Below are positions 1-11,291 of a stretch of DNA of 64,000 nucleotides, in pieces. The DNA is taken from positions 93,286,993 through 93,350,992 of the forward strand of contig OV277861.1 in assembly GCA_922989275.2 (NCBI GenBank), in the 5' to 3' direction. The stretch is from Gari tellinella. Its lineage: Eukaryota > Mollusca > Bivalvia > Cardiida > Psammobiidae. The notes under the pieces were generated by a model. It saw only the letters and a program-made list of their open reading frames with translations, was not told the DNA's origin and did not search any database. The stretch's first letter is position 1; each line of letters starts with the position of its first letter. The translations under genes were made by a program, and so were the position numbers.

Positions 1-54
1 CAACATTACATATTAGTAGACATTTTTACAGAAGGAATATAATAAAGAATGGCA

Positions 55-217
55 AACAGCTTGAATCCGGATCAGACGCCGCCTTACGCGGCGTCTGATC
101 TGGATTGAAGCTGTTTGATATGTAAACCAAGTCTTAATTTTCTCTCCCTATAACAACTGCCTCCGCACAACACACACAATCTTTGTCTTCCCATTGTGTG
201 TTGTTTAGGGAGGAAGC
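55..217. mobile_element. Family J element: core hairpin plus second inverted pair
   Basis: Hairpin AACAGCTTGAATCCGGATCA with tip GCCGCCTTACGCGGC. It is followed by a second fold CTCTCCCTATAACAACTGCC / TGTTGTTTAGGGAGG. Confidence 0.6.
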
Positions 218-919
218 ACTGTATATATACCATGTTTACGTGGGTAACGATGTACGCATAAATTGTGTTCTCCATGTTGAAATTATCGGACAATAACGAT
301 ATAATACGGAACCATACATATCACTTCTAAAATCAAAAATAAATTAGTTTATCTATGCCAAAGGTTAGCTCCGCCCTGCGAATGGGAAAAGAACCCGCCT
401 ATATCATAAACGATATAACGATACATTATTTGTTTTGTCAACGTGCAGTAAACACGTATTGTTATGGTCGTTAATAAATAGACCCAAAGTTGGCGTTAAA
501 TAAACGTGACAGTTGACGATGCAAATAAAACTATAATAATATTCACTAGTTTATGCGAACGGTAGTTTGAAAGCAACTGGTCGTATAAAAGTTTAAATAA
601 ATAATAACTCATGTTTCCTTGGACAACTATTCTTTGAAATGTAAATACAGTCAGTTCTCGGTTTTGTGAATTCATATTTAAAAGGGGATTTGATTCGCTC
701 AACATGCAATGGTTGTTTATTTAAGCCAATAAAGTAAACATATACATGTACATCATTTTGTTTTCGAAATATTAGAAGTTGAACCAGATTGGATCCAGAT
801 GAGATGCCGTTTTTCCGACTCAACATGAGCATTTGGATCCAAACAGTTTACAACAATATTATAAATGTGTCAGTATCCTACAAACGCTGAATTATTTTAT
901 TACACCGAACCCAGCACAT

Positions 920-1043
920 ATAAAACGTTTGAGTTGAGTCAGACTTCGTTCTCAAGCACTTATTTGGTCAGATGTCAGCCTAAGCTCAAATCTGACCAAT
1001 CAAATGCTTGAGAACTATGTCAGACTCAATCCTAACGCGTTAT
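920..1043. repeat. Inverted repeat before the ovo exon
   Basis: TTGAGTCAGACTTCGTTCTC (from 934) and the inverse ending at 1029 form arms of nearly 40 bases, with looser pairing outside. It ends about 33 bases before the splice acceptor. Confidence 0.65.
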
Positions 1044-1076
1044 AAGCATTGACCCGAACTATACTTTGTGTTACAG

Positions 1077-1348
1077 GAGTAAGGCCATACAAATGCAACT
1101 TCTGTGACAAGGCATTCACCCAACGCTGCTCATTGGAATCCCACTGTCGTAAAATCCACGGTCTGGAATTCTCCTTCGCTTACAAAGAAAGACGGGGCAA
1201 GATTTATGTATGCGAGGACTGTGGTCACGTGACTGGTGATCCGGAAGACTATTTTATACATATCAAAGACAGCCACCCCTTCAATCCGGCGTTACAGCGA
1301 TGTTATGATAAAAGACAGTTTAAGTTTGATGAACATGTACAGAAATAA
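1077..1348 (+). CDS. ovo: ovo/OVOL zinc-finger transcription factor, last coding exon
   Basis: Ovo/OVOL proteins are nuclear C2H2 zinc-finger regulators of epithelial and germline differentiation. The exon follows a TTGTGTTACAG acceptor (AG at 1075-1076), enters with the last two bases of a Gly codon and reads VRPYKCNFCDKAF, so it starts inside the linker before a finger. It carries two complete fingers of spacing C-X2-C-X12-H-X4-H (first CNFC...H...H, second CEDC...H...H), joined by the conserved YKERRGKIYVCEDCG stretch, and ends in the family tail SPAL/FYDKR-like NPALQRCYDKRQFKF before TAA at 1346-1348. An AATAAA lies at 1381-1386. Animal ovo proteins have four fingers, so the first two and the N-terminal region must lie upstream of the window. 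The frame stays open back to 1049, but that part is intron. Family assignment is by motif memory and is very secure. Confidence 0.93.
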
Positions 1349-1380
1349 GTTAAATTTATCACATGCAATCACTTTAACAT

Positions 1381-1386
1381 AATAAA
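1381..1386 (+). promoter_or_regulatory. Probable polyadenylation signal of ovo
   Basis: AATAAA stands 33 bases after the ovo stop codon. It is the first such hexamer downstream. A short 3' UTR is inferred. Confidence 0.5.
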
Positions 1387-1676
1387 ACTATAGTCCATCG
1401 TAGTTACAGTTGTGAAGACCTTATTTCTTCTCGTTGAAACGAATCGAAGAGCAAACGGAATGCTAAAATGGAGACAAATAATAGTTATTGAAAATCCCCA
1501 ACGATTTTTTTTATCTTAATGACAAATAGTTAAGATTCTAATCAGACAGCTGGATACGACTAGCGACGTCTGAGAAGGATCAAAACTATTTGCAATGGAA
1601 ATATTAGTTTTAACGTCAACATATTTATTAGCAGATCATAACGTCTCCTCCATTGTAAAACTATAGCCAATTTGTG

Positions 1677-1911
1677 TTAACCCATTTGTGCCCACGATCC
1701 CATTCATTGTACATGGGACATAGGCAAACAGTGTAGACCCTGACCAGATGCCGCATTATGCGGCGTCTGATCAGAGTCTACACTGTTTGCTGATAGGGAT
1801 TTCAATATAAAACAAAATGAAAATGAACATTTTGACCGGGCATCGCTTTAAGAAAAAATGGACTAATCCAATATAAAACATATACTAATCCACTTGGCGC
1901 AAATGCGTTAA
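1677..1911 (+). mobile_element. Family D element (TTAA-flanked MITE)
   Basis: 235 bp. TTAACCCATTTGTGCCCACG to GGCGCAAATGCGTTAA. Hairpin GTGTAGACCCTGACCAGATG with tip GCCGCATTATGCGGC. Confidence 0.85.
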
Positions 1912-2215
1912 TCAGCTCATCAAAAACAAACTTGAAATTACATAATTTAAACTGGTGACAGCTTAATGAATAACAAACGAAAACTTGAAACCTCTTAACG
2001 GATCTATGGGTTTTACTTTCATAAGTATGATAGTCATAAGACAACTGCCCTTTTGTCACATCATGGACATGGTCGAGTGACATGTGCAGAGAAAAAACGC
2101 TGCTTGCTCCTTTTCATAAACAATATTTTCAACTAAATGTTCATAATCTACATTTTATTGCATTTCCGTCGCGTTATATTTTATTTTAATAAGAAATTTA
2201 TGTCAGATATGTGTG

Positions 2216-2466
2216 TACAGTGGAAAATCTGTTATTCTTTCCCAATAAACGCGTTTACGCTAAAACTATTATTTGCAGTGCAAACAGTTTGGAGCCAGAT
2301 CAGACGCCGGGTAACCCGGCGTCTGATCAGGCTCCAAACTGTTTGCCACCAAGATAAACAAGAATTATCAGAATTGTCCAAAAGTTGTTCTTTTCTACGT
2401 TTAAGTGCTTTGCGTTTGCGTTTCGTTTTCGTTTAAACGGGAAAGAATAACAGATTCTCCACTGTA
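2216..2466 (+). mobile_element. Family A element (MITE), full length
   Basis: TA flanks; ends TACAGTGGAAAATCTGTTAT and, inverted, CAGTGGAGAATCTGTTATTC. The centre is the hairpin GTTTGGAGCCAGATCAGACG with tip GCCGGGTAACCCGGC. A CG-rich TTTGCGTTTGCGTTTCG stretch precedes the right end. It shares TGCAGTGCAAAC and AACAGATTCTCC with the copies at 15933 and 23446. Confidence 0.85.
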
Positions 2467-3006
2467 TGTAGGTGCCTATGGGCTTGAACTTTGAAATACT
2501 GTATGTGTACTTAAGATACTATTCATGGACACTTTCACTGTAAGGCATACATTTAGCACCTTGTAATGTGTTTATTGTTTATATAGCAAAGTTGTGATTT
2601 AACCATAGAACTGTCATGTGCAATTCTGGTCATAATACCTGGTTATTGGATACGTTATCCCTTCCTACATAAACCACGTTTGTTCTTCCCGGCATCGCCT
2701 AAAGGATATAAAGCTTTTAAGTTCTCAAGTCTTTCAATGGTCGTTTTTTAAACAAATAACTCACATCTGACCAATGAAAATGTTGATTACAATTTCAGAC
2801 TCTTTATAACCCTAAGATCAATGGCAAATAATTTGAACAGTAGCGTATGCCAACTAATTCGACATCTGCTTATGCTCATGACTGTTTGATATAATTAAAT
2901 TATCAACATTTCTAAACAGATGAATTTATGTAATTTAAACATTCTGATATACAATAAAACCACCTCTTCATTAATGTCACTAAAATAAAGGCTAAGTGAA
3001 TATATA

Positions 3007-3118
3007 TATAAATGACAGGTGACAGCTTAAAGCAAGGTGACAGTAAAACAAAAAGCTTCTTCACCTGTCAGACACACGCCTTAATCATGATCGTAGTAGA
3101 GAGGTATCATCTTATTCA
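3007..3118. mobile_element. Family F element, one end
   Basis: GACAGGTGACAGCTTAAAGC, then ATCGTAGTAGAGAGGTATCA at the right; the left end is lost. Confidence 0.5.
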
Positions 3119-3167
3119 GCTTCAGATTGCAATAGATGTACAATTAATTGTTATAGCACACACACCT

Positions 3168-3408
3168 GGGGCCCGTTTCATAAAACTTCGTACGACAAAC
3201 ACGGTCGTAAGTCAGATTATAAAAGTCTCAGTTATATTTTATTTCTCCATCTAATCCTGTCTTGTACATCTCTTTGGAATCGTCTTTTCAAGACGATTCC
3301 AAAGAGATACAACAAGACAGGATTATATAGAGAAATCAGAATAAAATGCATTTTAAAGATTTGACTTACGACACAATTTGTCGTAAGAAGTTTTATGAAA
3401 CGGGCCCC
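3168..3408. mobile_element. Family G element: large palindrome with GGGGCCCGTTTCAT ends
   Basis: GGGGCCCGTTTCATAAAAC at the left and the inverse at the right. The arms stay complementary to a centre at GTCTTTTCAAGACG, so almost the whole 241 bp can fold back. Confidence 0.8.
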
Positions 3409-3870
3409 TGAATACGCTATCCCCTGTACATTATTGCACTAAATAGACAGGGTACCCTCTTACATGTATGAATGTGTGAACAGTGTTATTTATTTATTTG
3501 TTTTAAACACCAATTTGACTTCTCTGTTTAATAAAACACTTAAAATAATGAGTGTGTATTCATTTTGTATGTTACCCGGCGCGCAACCAAGCAATAATAT
3601 ACATGTAAATACAGATTTACATATTTATTGTTTATTTCTTTCTAATCAATGTACATCAAACATGCAATACAAACATATATAATAAAAAGTACATTGCCAC
3701 TCTATATAGAGTTATAGGAGACTATGGTTATCACTTGAATATTTTTAACACCCAACCTCATGAGCACTCACAGTAACACCTTATCCATTGTTATTTTCAA
3801 TGAGCCTACACAACTATTACCCCATCAAAGCCGTTTCTTGGCACACATGTGTCATCTACCAGTATAGTGA

Positions 3871-6800
3871 AGCAGATAATCACTAAATATCAGAAGAATC
3901 TTTCACTTCGGAAACAAGCACCAAAATTGGCACACATACTCCTTAGGGGTTGCTATTTTGAAAAAACCCGCTGGCCACTTGAAAATCCAAATGGCCGCCA
4001 TTTTCCAAGATGGCCGCCAAAACATATTCAGAAATATTGATTTTTGCCCTAAATAAGCAAAACCTTGTCAATTTCAATGGTCTATGTGTCAAATAATGCG
4101 TTTTGCCTATGTAGAATTTAGTTTTGATCCATGAAATTGTTAAATGGCTTCCTTTTACCCGTAAATCACTTAAAAATTCAAGATGGCCGCCGTTTTCAAG
4201 ATGCCCTGCATAGAAATACTAGGTTTTGCAACATATTTGCAAATACTTGTCCTATATCAATAATCTTTGTTTGAAATAATATTGTTGACCATATATAATT
4301 TAGGTTTAGAGCACCCGAGTATCTCTACGGCTTCCATGTACTTGTTAATTACTTGAAATTTTGTCAAGACGGCCATCACAGATATATAGGATTTTCAACA
4401 AAAAAAATGCCAAATACTTATCCAATATCAATGATTTTGTGTCAAATATACTTTTGTAAAATTCAAGATTGGAATAATTAATTTGCTCAATCGCTTCCTT
4501 GTACCAGGTAGCCACTTAAATCAAGATGGTCGCCATTTTTCAAGATGGCAGCTACAGTAATATTGCATTTCCCAATAAAATTGCATATATTTGTCATACT
4601 TCAACGATCTCTGTGTCTAATTGTACTTTTCCGACTACGTAGAAATCAAATTTTGAACATGGAATAAACAGAAATATTGCACTTCGCCAACAAATTGCAA
4701 ATACTAATTATCTATGTGACAAGTAAATTGCATATATTTTGACTATGTAGAATTCAATTCGGAATTTTGATATTGCTGAATGGCGTCCTTGCATCTGTTA
4801 GCCACTTAAACATTCATGATGACCGCAATTTTTCAAGATGGTCGCCATGGTATATACATACTTATTGTATTTCGCAAAGACTTGTTCTTATTCAATGATT
4901 TTTATGTCAAATAATAGCGTTTGACTATGTATACATAAAATGTGGAACTATGAAATTACTTATGGCTTCTTTGTACCCTTTAGTCGTTTACAGTTCAAGA
5001 TGGCCGTCATCCCTCAAAATGGCTGTCACACCAATATTGCATTTCTCGATGACCTGGTTTCAAAGAATACCCTTTTGACTATTGACTATTAAAATAAAAA
5101 GCAATGGAATTCATGATGGCATCCAAACATTATGGCAAATTTGCTCTCATCGTAGATTTTATGCCACTGTTTTGCTATACTGGCTGGTCAGCAGCAATGA
5201 CTGGCACCTGACCGGGATTAAGAATGCCTACATCTGATGCTTTACTGTGACAAACGTGTGTATCTGATCTCAGGTCAGAGGCAAAATTGATGTAATGCTG
5301 ACCTCAAATGGCTTTGCTCTCTTCTGAATAACATAGTGGGTAGACCATATCATAGCGACAGGCCCATATGTCACTACGATAGTATTCAGCCTTTCATAAT
5401 CGATTAACAGAAATGACCTCAGCAGACAAGTGTATGTGTGTTTCAAACAACTTTTTAGGAGGAAATAATTCTCCTGTGAAGAAGGAAGGTTTCCCATTGG
5501 TTAACGTTTTGAAAGTTTATGGACTGTCTTCAGTTCAACCTCCAAAACTTCAGCTGTCCACCTTCGTTTTCGTTTTAAGGGTGCTGGAAAACAGAAATGC
5601 TGGTTTCATGGAACGAATTGGTCGTTGTGGTTGCATTGGGCGTGTGGTCTATGATGTCATATGGTGGTTAACTAACAGTTGAGAAAATGCAAAAATGTAT
5701 TTAGTCTTGCTATTGGGGTTTATCGTCATATGTCTTTGTCACAAATGAAACATATTTGACATTAGCGTCTGGCTCTAAGCAGCTTGGAATGGCATTCTTA
5801 TGGCTGAGCGCTTTGGTCTTCAATTTCTTCCGTTTCCTGCTCTGTGTTCTTGATAATAACTGACAGTATTGGTGATGCTATGCCTTTTAGCTCTTAAAAG
5901 TTTCTTTCGCGCCATCGCCATATTTAATTCAGGCTGGGTACCAAACATTATGCATCTAATTGATTGCGAGAATGAAGGGATTGTTAACTACAATCATCAA
6001 GTATCCTCAGTGCTTGTTGTTGTTTTTGCATTTAGCAATTTGAGCTTTTTTGATATTTTCCTCTTGTAAGACAGACTTTGCTCATATCAGTCAGGAATTT
6101 GTATCGTACCGGATCTATATTTGCTATCTTTGTGAATGGTAAGAAGTCACAATATAATAATTAAATGTTTATGTATCTGCATTAAGTGAATCAATGCCAG
6201 TGGTTATGCCTTTACAACATATATCATTTAGTAATGTTAGTGAGTTAGATGTTTTTGCACTTCAACACTGAATAGGTCATATATTCAAAAGTAATTAACC
6301 GTGGCTCGGCTTTCTCGCGCTGGCACACCCTATCAATTCAGACACGCATTTAATTACACACTGTGTAAAGCTATATCCAACTAAACTAGCGAACTGATGC
6401 GGGGCTTATTAGGTAGCATATGGGATACTTACCAAACATGTCAGCTTATACTGAAACCAATTTAGTAGTGAGTAATGTCATTGTTCGAAATTTGGACTCT
6501 ATACAGTCAAAAGCGTATTATTTGACACACCTGTATAGGACAGGTATTTGTCGTTTTGTTCCACATGTTCTAAAGGCCTTTCTTGAAAGATGCCAGTCAT
6601 CTTGGATTTTTACGAGGCTTTCAAGTACAAGAATACATATGAGTAAGTCCATGTTTCAAAAATTGAACTATAATTAGACACAAACGTCGTTGAAATAGGA
6701 CAAGTATGTGTGTTTTTATTTAGAAAATTTATTATTTCTGTGGCGGCTATCTTGATTTTTAATAGGCTACCGGGTACAAGGAGGCAATTGAGCGATTACA

Positions 6801-8105
6801 TAGTTCTAAATTTGTAGTTTACGGAGTAAAAGAAATATTATTTCATATAAAGACCAATGACAGAGGACAAGTATTGACCATTCTATTTCGAAAATGCTAT
6901 ATTTCTGTAATAGTTATCTTAAACAATGGCGGATATCTTTAATTTTTAAATGGTTAATTGGTACAAGGAAGTCATTGAGTCATTGCGTGGTTCTAAATTT
7001 GAATATTACATCCAAAAAGTATTATATGACACAAAGACCAATGATACAGGAGAGGTATTTGCGATTATTTGGCAAAATGCAATATTTCTATTTAGGCCAT
7101 CATGAAAATGGCGGTCATCAGGAATTTTTAAGTGGCTAACAGTTGCAAGGAAGCAATTGTGCAATTCCATAATTCCGAACTGAATTCTACATAGTCAAAA
7201 ATATTCAATTTAATTGACACACAGACCATTGAAATAGATCAAGTCTTTGCATATTTTTAGCGCAGTTCAATATTTCTGTTTATTCCATAGTGGCAAACTT
7301 GAACATGACTAGTAGCTTACGGATACAAGGAAGCACATGAGTAATCACAATTTCTACGTAGTCGGAAAAGTAATTGGACACAGAAATTGTTGAAATATGA
7401 CAATTATATGCAATTTTATTGGGAAATGCAACTTTTCTGTGGCGGCCATCTTGAAAAATGGCGGCCATCTTGATTTAAAGTGGCTACCTGGTACATTTTT
7501 TTCATTGTTCCAATCTTAAAGTTCACAAAAAGTATTTTTGACACAAAATCATTGATATTGGATAAGTATTTGGCATTTTATTTCGAAATGTATATATTTA
7601 TATGTGATTGACATCTTGACAAAATGGCTGCAATCTTGAAGTTTCAAGTAGTGAAGGAAACCATTGAGTCACTCGGTTGCTCCAAACTTGAATTTGTCAA
7701 AAATATAATATCAAACAAAGATCATCGATATAGGACAAGTATTTGCAAATACATTGAAAAACCTAGTTTTTCTGTCTCAACATATTACAAATGGCGGCCA
7801 TCTTGAATTTTTAAGTGACTGAAGGGTAAAATGAAGCCATAGAGCTATTCCATGGTTCAAAATTAAATTTTACATAGTCAAAGCATCTTATTTTACAAAT
7901 AGACAATTGAAATTGACAAGGTTTAGCATATTTAAGGCGAAGATCAATATTTCTGTATATGCCTTGGCGACCATCTTGAAAAATGGCGGCCATTTTGGAT
8001 TTTCAAGTGGCCAGCGGCTTTTTTCAAAAGAGCAACCCTCAACGATTATGTGTGCCAATTTTGGTGCTTGTTTCCGGAAATGAAAGATTATTTCAGTTAT
8101 CTGCT
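3871..8105. mobile_element. Element P: 4.2 kb foldback-type element with very long inverted arms
   Basis: The left arm (about 3871-5150) and right arm (about 6400-8105) are inverted copies. For example, CGGAAACAAGCACCAAAATT near 3908 returns in reverse near 8075. Both arms are built from degenerate 160-190 bp units containing AAGATGGCCGCCATTTT and a TTGCATTTCGCAATAAAATT-like stretch. The middle 5150-6400 lacks these units and has only short, broken frames on both strands, possibly a dead transposase that I could not identify. Confidence 0.75.
5150..6400. other. Central region of element P, unrecognised decayed coding?
   Basis: The longest frames are an 89-residue + frame at 5413-5682 and a 75-residue - frame at 5270-5497. 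The - frame looks more protein-like (CLLRSFLLIDYERLN) but lacks start context and continuity. No family recognised. Confidence 0.3.
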
Positions 8106-9074
8106 CCGCTAGTAGGCATAAATGGAACATGGAGAGATAGAAAAAGGAGGGGGTTACGTGTCAATGACGCAGAAGTTACGAATATTATATGATTACCAGT
8201 CATCAATCTCTCTACATTAGTGAAGTTTCATCTTTAGAGTTTCACTCTATCAATAAGACGACACCAATGAAAAGGGGGGCTAACTCTGTCTGTATTGGTA
8301 CCAGGGTTATGAACTATGTGTTTCCAACTACCACCTATCATACCCTTCATATACTAAGTGAAATTCCATCTCAAGTTTACTTTAAAGTATAGAGAATATA
8401 TCTGAAGGGAAATGTGGAAAGGGGAATGACTATTAAAAGAGCATAGAGCAAGACACGCCACTGGTGGTGAGGCTTTCTTTATAAATTAATTTCATCCTAA
8501 AACACAGGAGTTATATATGAGAGTAAAAGTGTAACAGTCAAATAGACAGAAAGGTAGTGGTAATGGTAAAGTGATCCCCATGTTTCATCCTTGACTACTG
8601 TAACAGAAGGTGACACAAAAATACATGTAGTTTATCAATCCGTCGTAGAACCGTCAAATATTCAAAACCATTTAAACAACAAAGTTAGGTTATTAATTAC
8701 ATAACAATGCCAATATAGTTCAGCCGACTCCGATATCTCGTCACGAGGCGTCTTATCCGGATCCAAACTGTTTTCAAACGCGCTTTAAAGCGTCATTGAG
8801 AGCGAAATTTTTAATGGTGAGTTTTGAAAGGGGTCGGTGTTCGGTTTATCATGGAGGTTATCCAATGCTAGTGTACATGTAATACTCGGCCACGATTCCT
8901 ACGATCTTAACGACTCCGGGTTATCTTAATATTTCTACACCTGCAAACTTATTTTAATCGTTGGCAGAACTTTAAATCGATTGGATAAACAACTGTTTTG
9001 AGAATTAAAATTCAATTGGACCCGTTAATTAGACAGTTGGTTGATTAGATAATCAATGCCCTTTACAAGTAAAA

Positions 9075-9295
9075 TGCGACATCATTGTTCAAATGCGTCA
9101 TTGTTGATGCACGACAATAAATTAATCTGAACAACAAAGAGTGGAGAACACGTGATCATTTTCCCGTTGAAATGCACACAAAACTCAAATGCTTGCCAAT
9201 AAAATGACATTAATTGTGACATTCTCCAATCTTTGTTGTTCAGATTCATTTATTGTCGTGCATCAATAATGACGCATTTGAACAATAATGTCGCA
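9075..9295. repeat. Inverted repeat with 74-base arms
   Basis: TGCGACATCATTGTTCAAAT (from 9075) returns inverted at 9295. The arms match closely around a spacer of about 70 bases that holds CGTGATCATTTTCCCG. It lies directly left of the A/K nested pair. Confidence 0.7.
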
Positions 9296-9400
9296 TTGTC
9301 CTTGTACAGTGGAGAATACGTTATTCTTTCCCGTTTAAACACAAACGAAACGAAAACGCACATCACTTATACGTAAGAAATGACAACTTATTTACAATTC

Positions 9401-10657
9401 TACAGTGGTAAATACGCTATTCATACCCATTTCGCGTTAATCTATGCGTAAGAAACGCTTAGTGAACGGTTAACGAATGATTAACGAACGGTTAAAGCCT
9501 AACAATTTTAACGCGTTTTTAAAACGCGTTAATTAAACGATTATACCCGAGATGTTGCGATTGGTGCGTCAGTTTTCCGTTTCACGCGGAGATCTCGGAT
9601 CTTATTGATCTACACAAATACATTTTCGTTATAAAACTCATTTTGTAATGCAATTTTTGAAAACATTTTCTGTAGATGAGACGCTTCTTATCAGGATCTA
9701 AACTAGTTTCGCTTATAGAAATTATATAAATTCAGACAGTTTGGATCTCGATCATAATGCTGAGTGACTCGGCGTCTCAACGAGATTCTTTCTGTTTGAT
9801 ATTTATTAGAATGATTCATTCCATATTGATTTCTATGCAAACGGTTTGAATTCAGATCAGACGCCTGGCTGTATAGATCGGCATAGCATCAGGATCCACA
9901 CTGACAGCTTTGAATATACCCAATTTTCTTTCCATAATAGTTTAACACTCGCGATTTGGATGTGGATGGGACGCCGAGTAGTTCGGTTCTTATGTTTCAA
10001 CGCTAAGAATGAAGCATGCGTTTATGATTTAATTTTTACAGTTTGGATCTAGATGAGATGCCGAGTTGCAGGAGTCTCATCCGTATTCGAACTATACATA
10101 TATTATTTTACTTTGATATGACAGTATAATAACTGACACATACTCGCATATATGATTTGATTTAGTTGGTTGATATTTCAATCAACCCCAATTAGGAAAC
10201 TTACTTTGATAAGCCGCAGTTTTATTACCCTATATCCGGTTTGTGACGCAACAGTCTTAGCGGCCTGCCCTGTGATATTTGTACATGTAACTAACATGCA
10301 TGTCACACGTGCTATTTGAAATTCCACATGTTCATAGTAACTCAGCATCTGATCTGGATCCAAACATGTATGCAAAGCAGACACTCAGTAATTTGACATG
10401 TGATCGGGATCCAAGCATTGCTCCGGATCATATGCTTAGTTAGTTGGTGTTTTGTAAGATTATATTTACTCCACAGTAACGATATTTGCTAAATTCTTAA
10501 GTAGGATAAGACCGCGGCATCCGGACTCTTTTAAACGCGTTAAGAAACGCGTAAAGAAACGGCTAGGAAACGCGTTTAACGAAACGGATAATAAACGCGT
10601 AAGAAACGCTTAAGAAACGCGTAAAGTAAAAATAGGAATAGCGTATTTACCACTGTA
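9401..10657. mobile_element. Element K: 1.26 kb TA-flanked element with perfect 22-bp ends
   Basis: TACAGTGGTAAATACGCTAT at the left and its exact reverse complement at the right end. Both subterminal zones are rich in AAGAAACGCGT-like units (9450-9540 and 10531-10625). The interior holds several decayed core hairpins and no plausible protein. It is inserted inside a family A element. Confidence 0.8.
10531..10625. repeat. Short tandem AAGAAACGCGT-type repeats
   Basis: About eight imperfect 10-12 bp units alternating AAACGCGT and AAACGGNT, mirrored more weakly near the opposite end of element K. They may be subterminal transposase-binding sites. Confidence 0.6.
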
Positions 10658-11176
10658 ACTACATGTATCAATTTTGATATGAGTCGCAAACAGTTTTACC
10701 CGGCGTCTGATCTGGCTCCATACGGTTTGCACAGGAAACGATAGTTTTTGCATAAACGCGTTCATTTGGGAAAGAATAACGTAGTCTCATCTGTATGCTG
10801 ACTGAGCACTATTTTATCAATGTACCATTTTGCTGTTTCTTTAAAGATAGGCGAGTTGAAGCCAATAAAGTGGAAAGCAGCTTGAAATCAAACACAAAGC
10901 ATAATTAAAGGGAGAAAACCTTACCAATAATCGTTCACAGTCAAAGGGAGAGTAACTTAATAATTAATATCATGTTGGAACTGTAGTCATTTCTGTATCA
11001 CTAGCCTAGGTGTTCGGAGACATCGCAATAAAGCAGATTTATCCTATTACTTACATTTTAGCGTCATGAATCGTCTTACACATTTACTGCCATGCTGAGA
11101 AAACATATCTTATGGTTTCATTTCTAAACTTTAGACGTTTGGACAGAATACGTTTGTTTAATAGGTTCTACGGTAA

Positions 11177-11291
11177 CAGTCAACCCGAGGTAGCAGGGAA
11201 GGCCTTGAGAACTGTTGCCCGAGGCCAACGGCGGAGGGCAACAGTTCTGAGTGTCTTCCCTGCTACCGAGGGACAATAAGTTGACTGTTTC
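11177..11291. repeat. Palindrome with GAGGTAGCAGGGAAG arms
   Basis: AACAGTCAACCCGAGGTAGC faces GCTACCGAGGGACAATAAGT; inner GAACTGTTGCCC faces GGGCAACAGTTC. Confidence 0.6.

Larger units (their letters stand above)
9305..10795 (-). mobile_element. Family A element split by element K
   Basis: The left part 9305-9400 (TACAGTGGAGAATACGTTAT, then CGTTTAAACACAAACG) and the right part 10658-10795 (half hairpin TTACCCGGCGTCTGATCTGG to GTAGTCTCATCTGTA) join into one - strand copy once element K is removed. Confidence 0.75.

Noticed and set aside
5413..5682. 89-residue frame in the centre of element P
   Set aside because: No recognised motif, no splice context and an equally long frame on the other strand. 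Kept only as a note on the element's centre.
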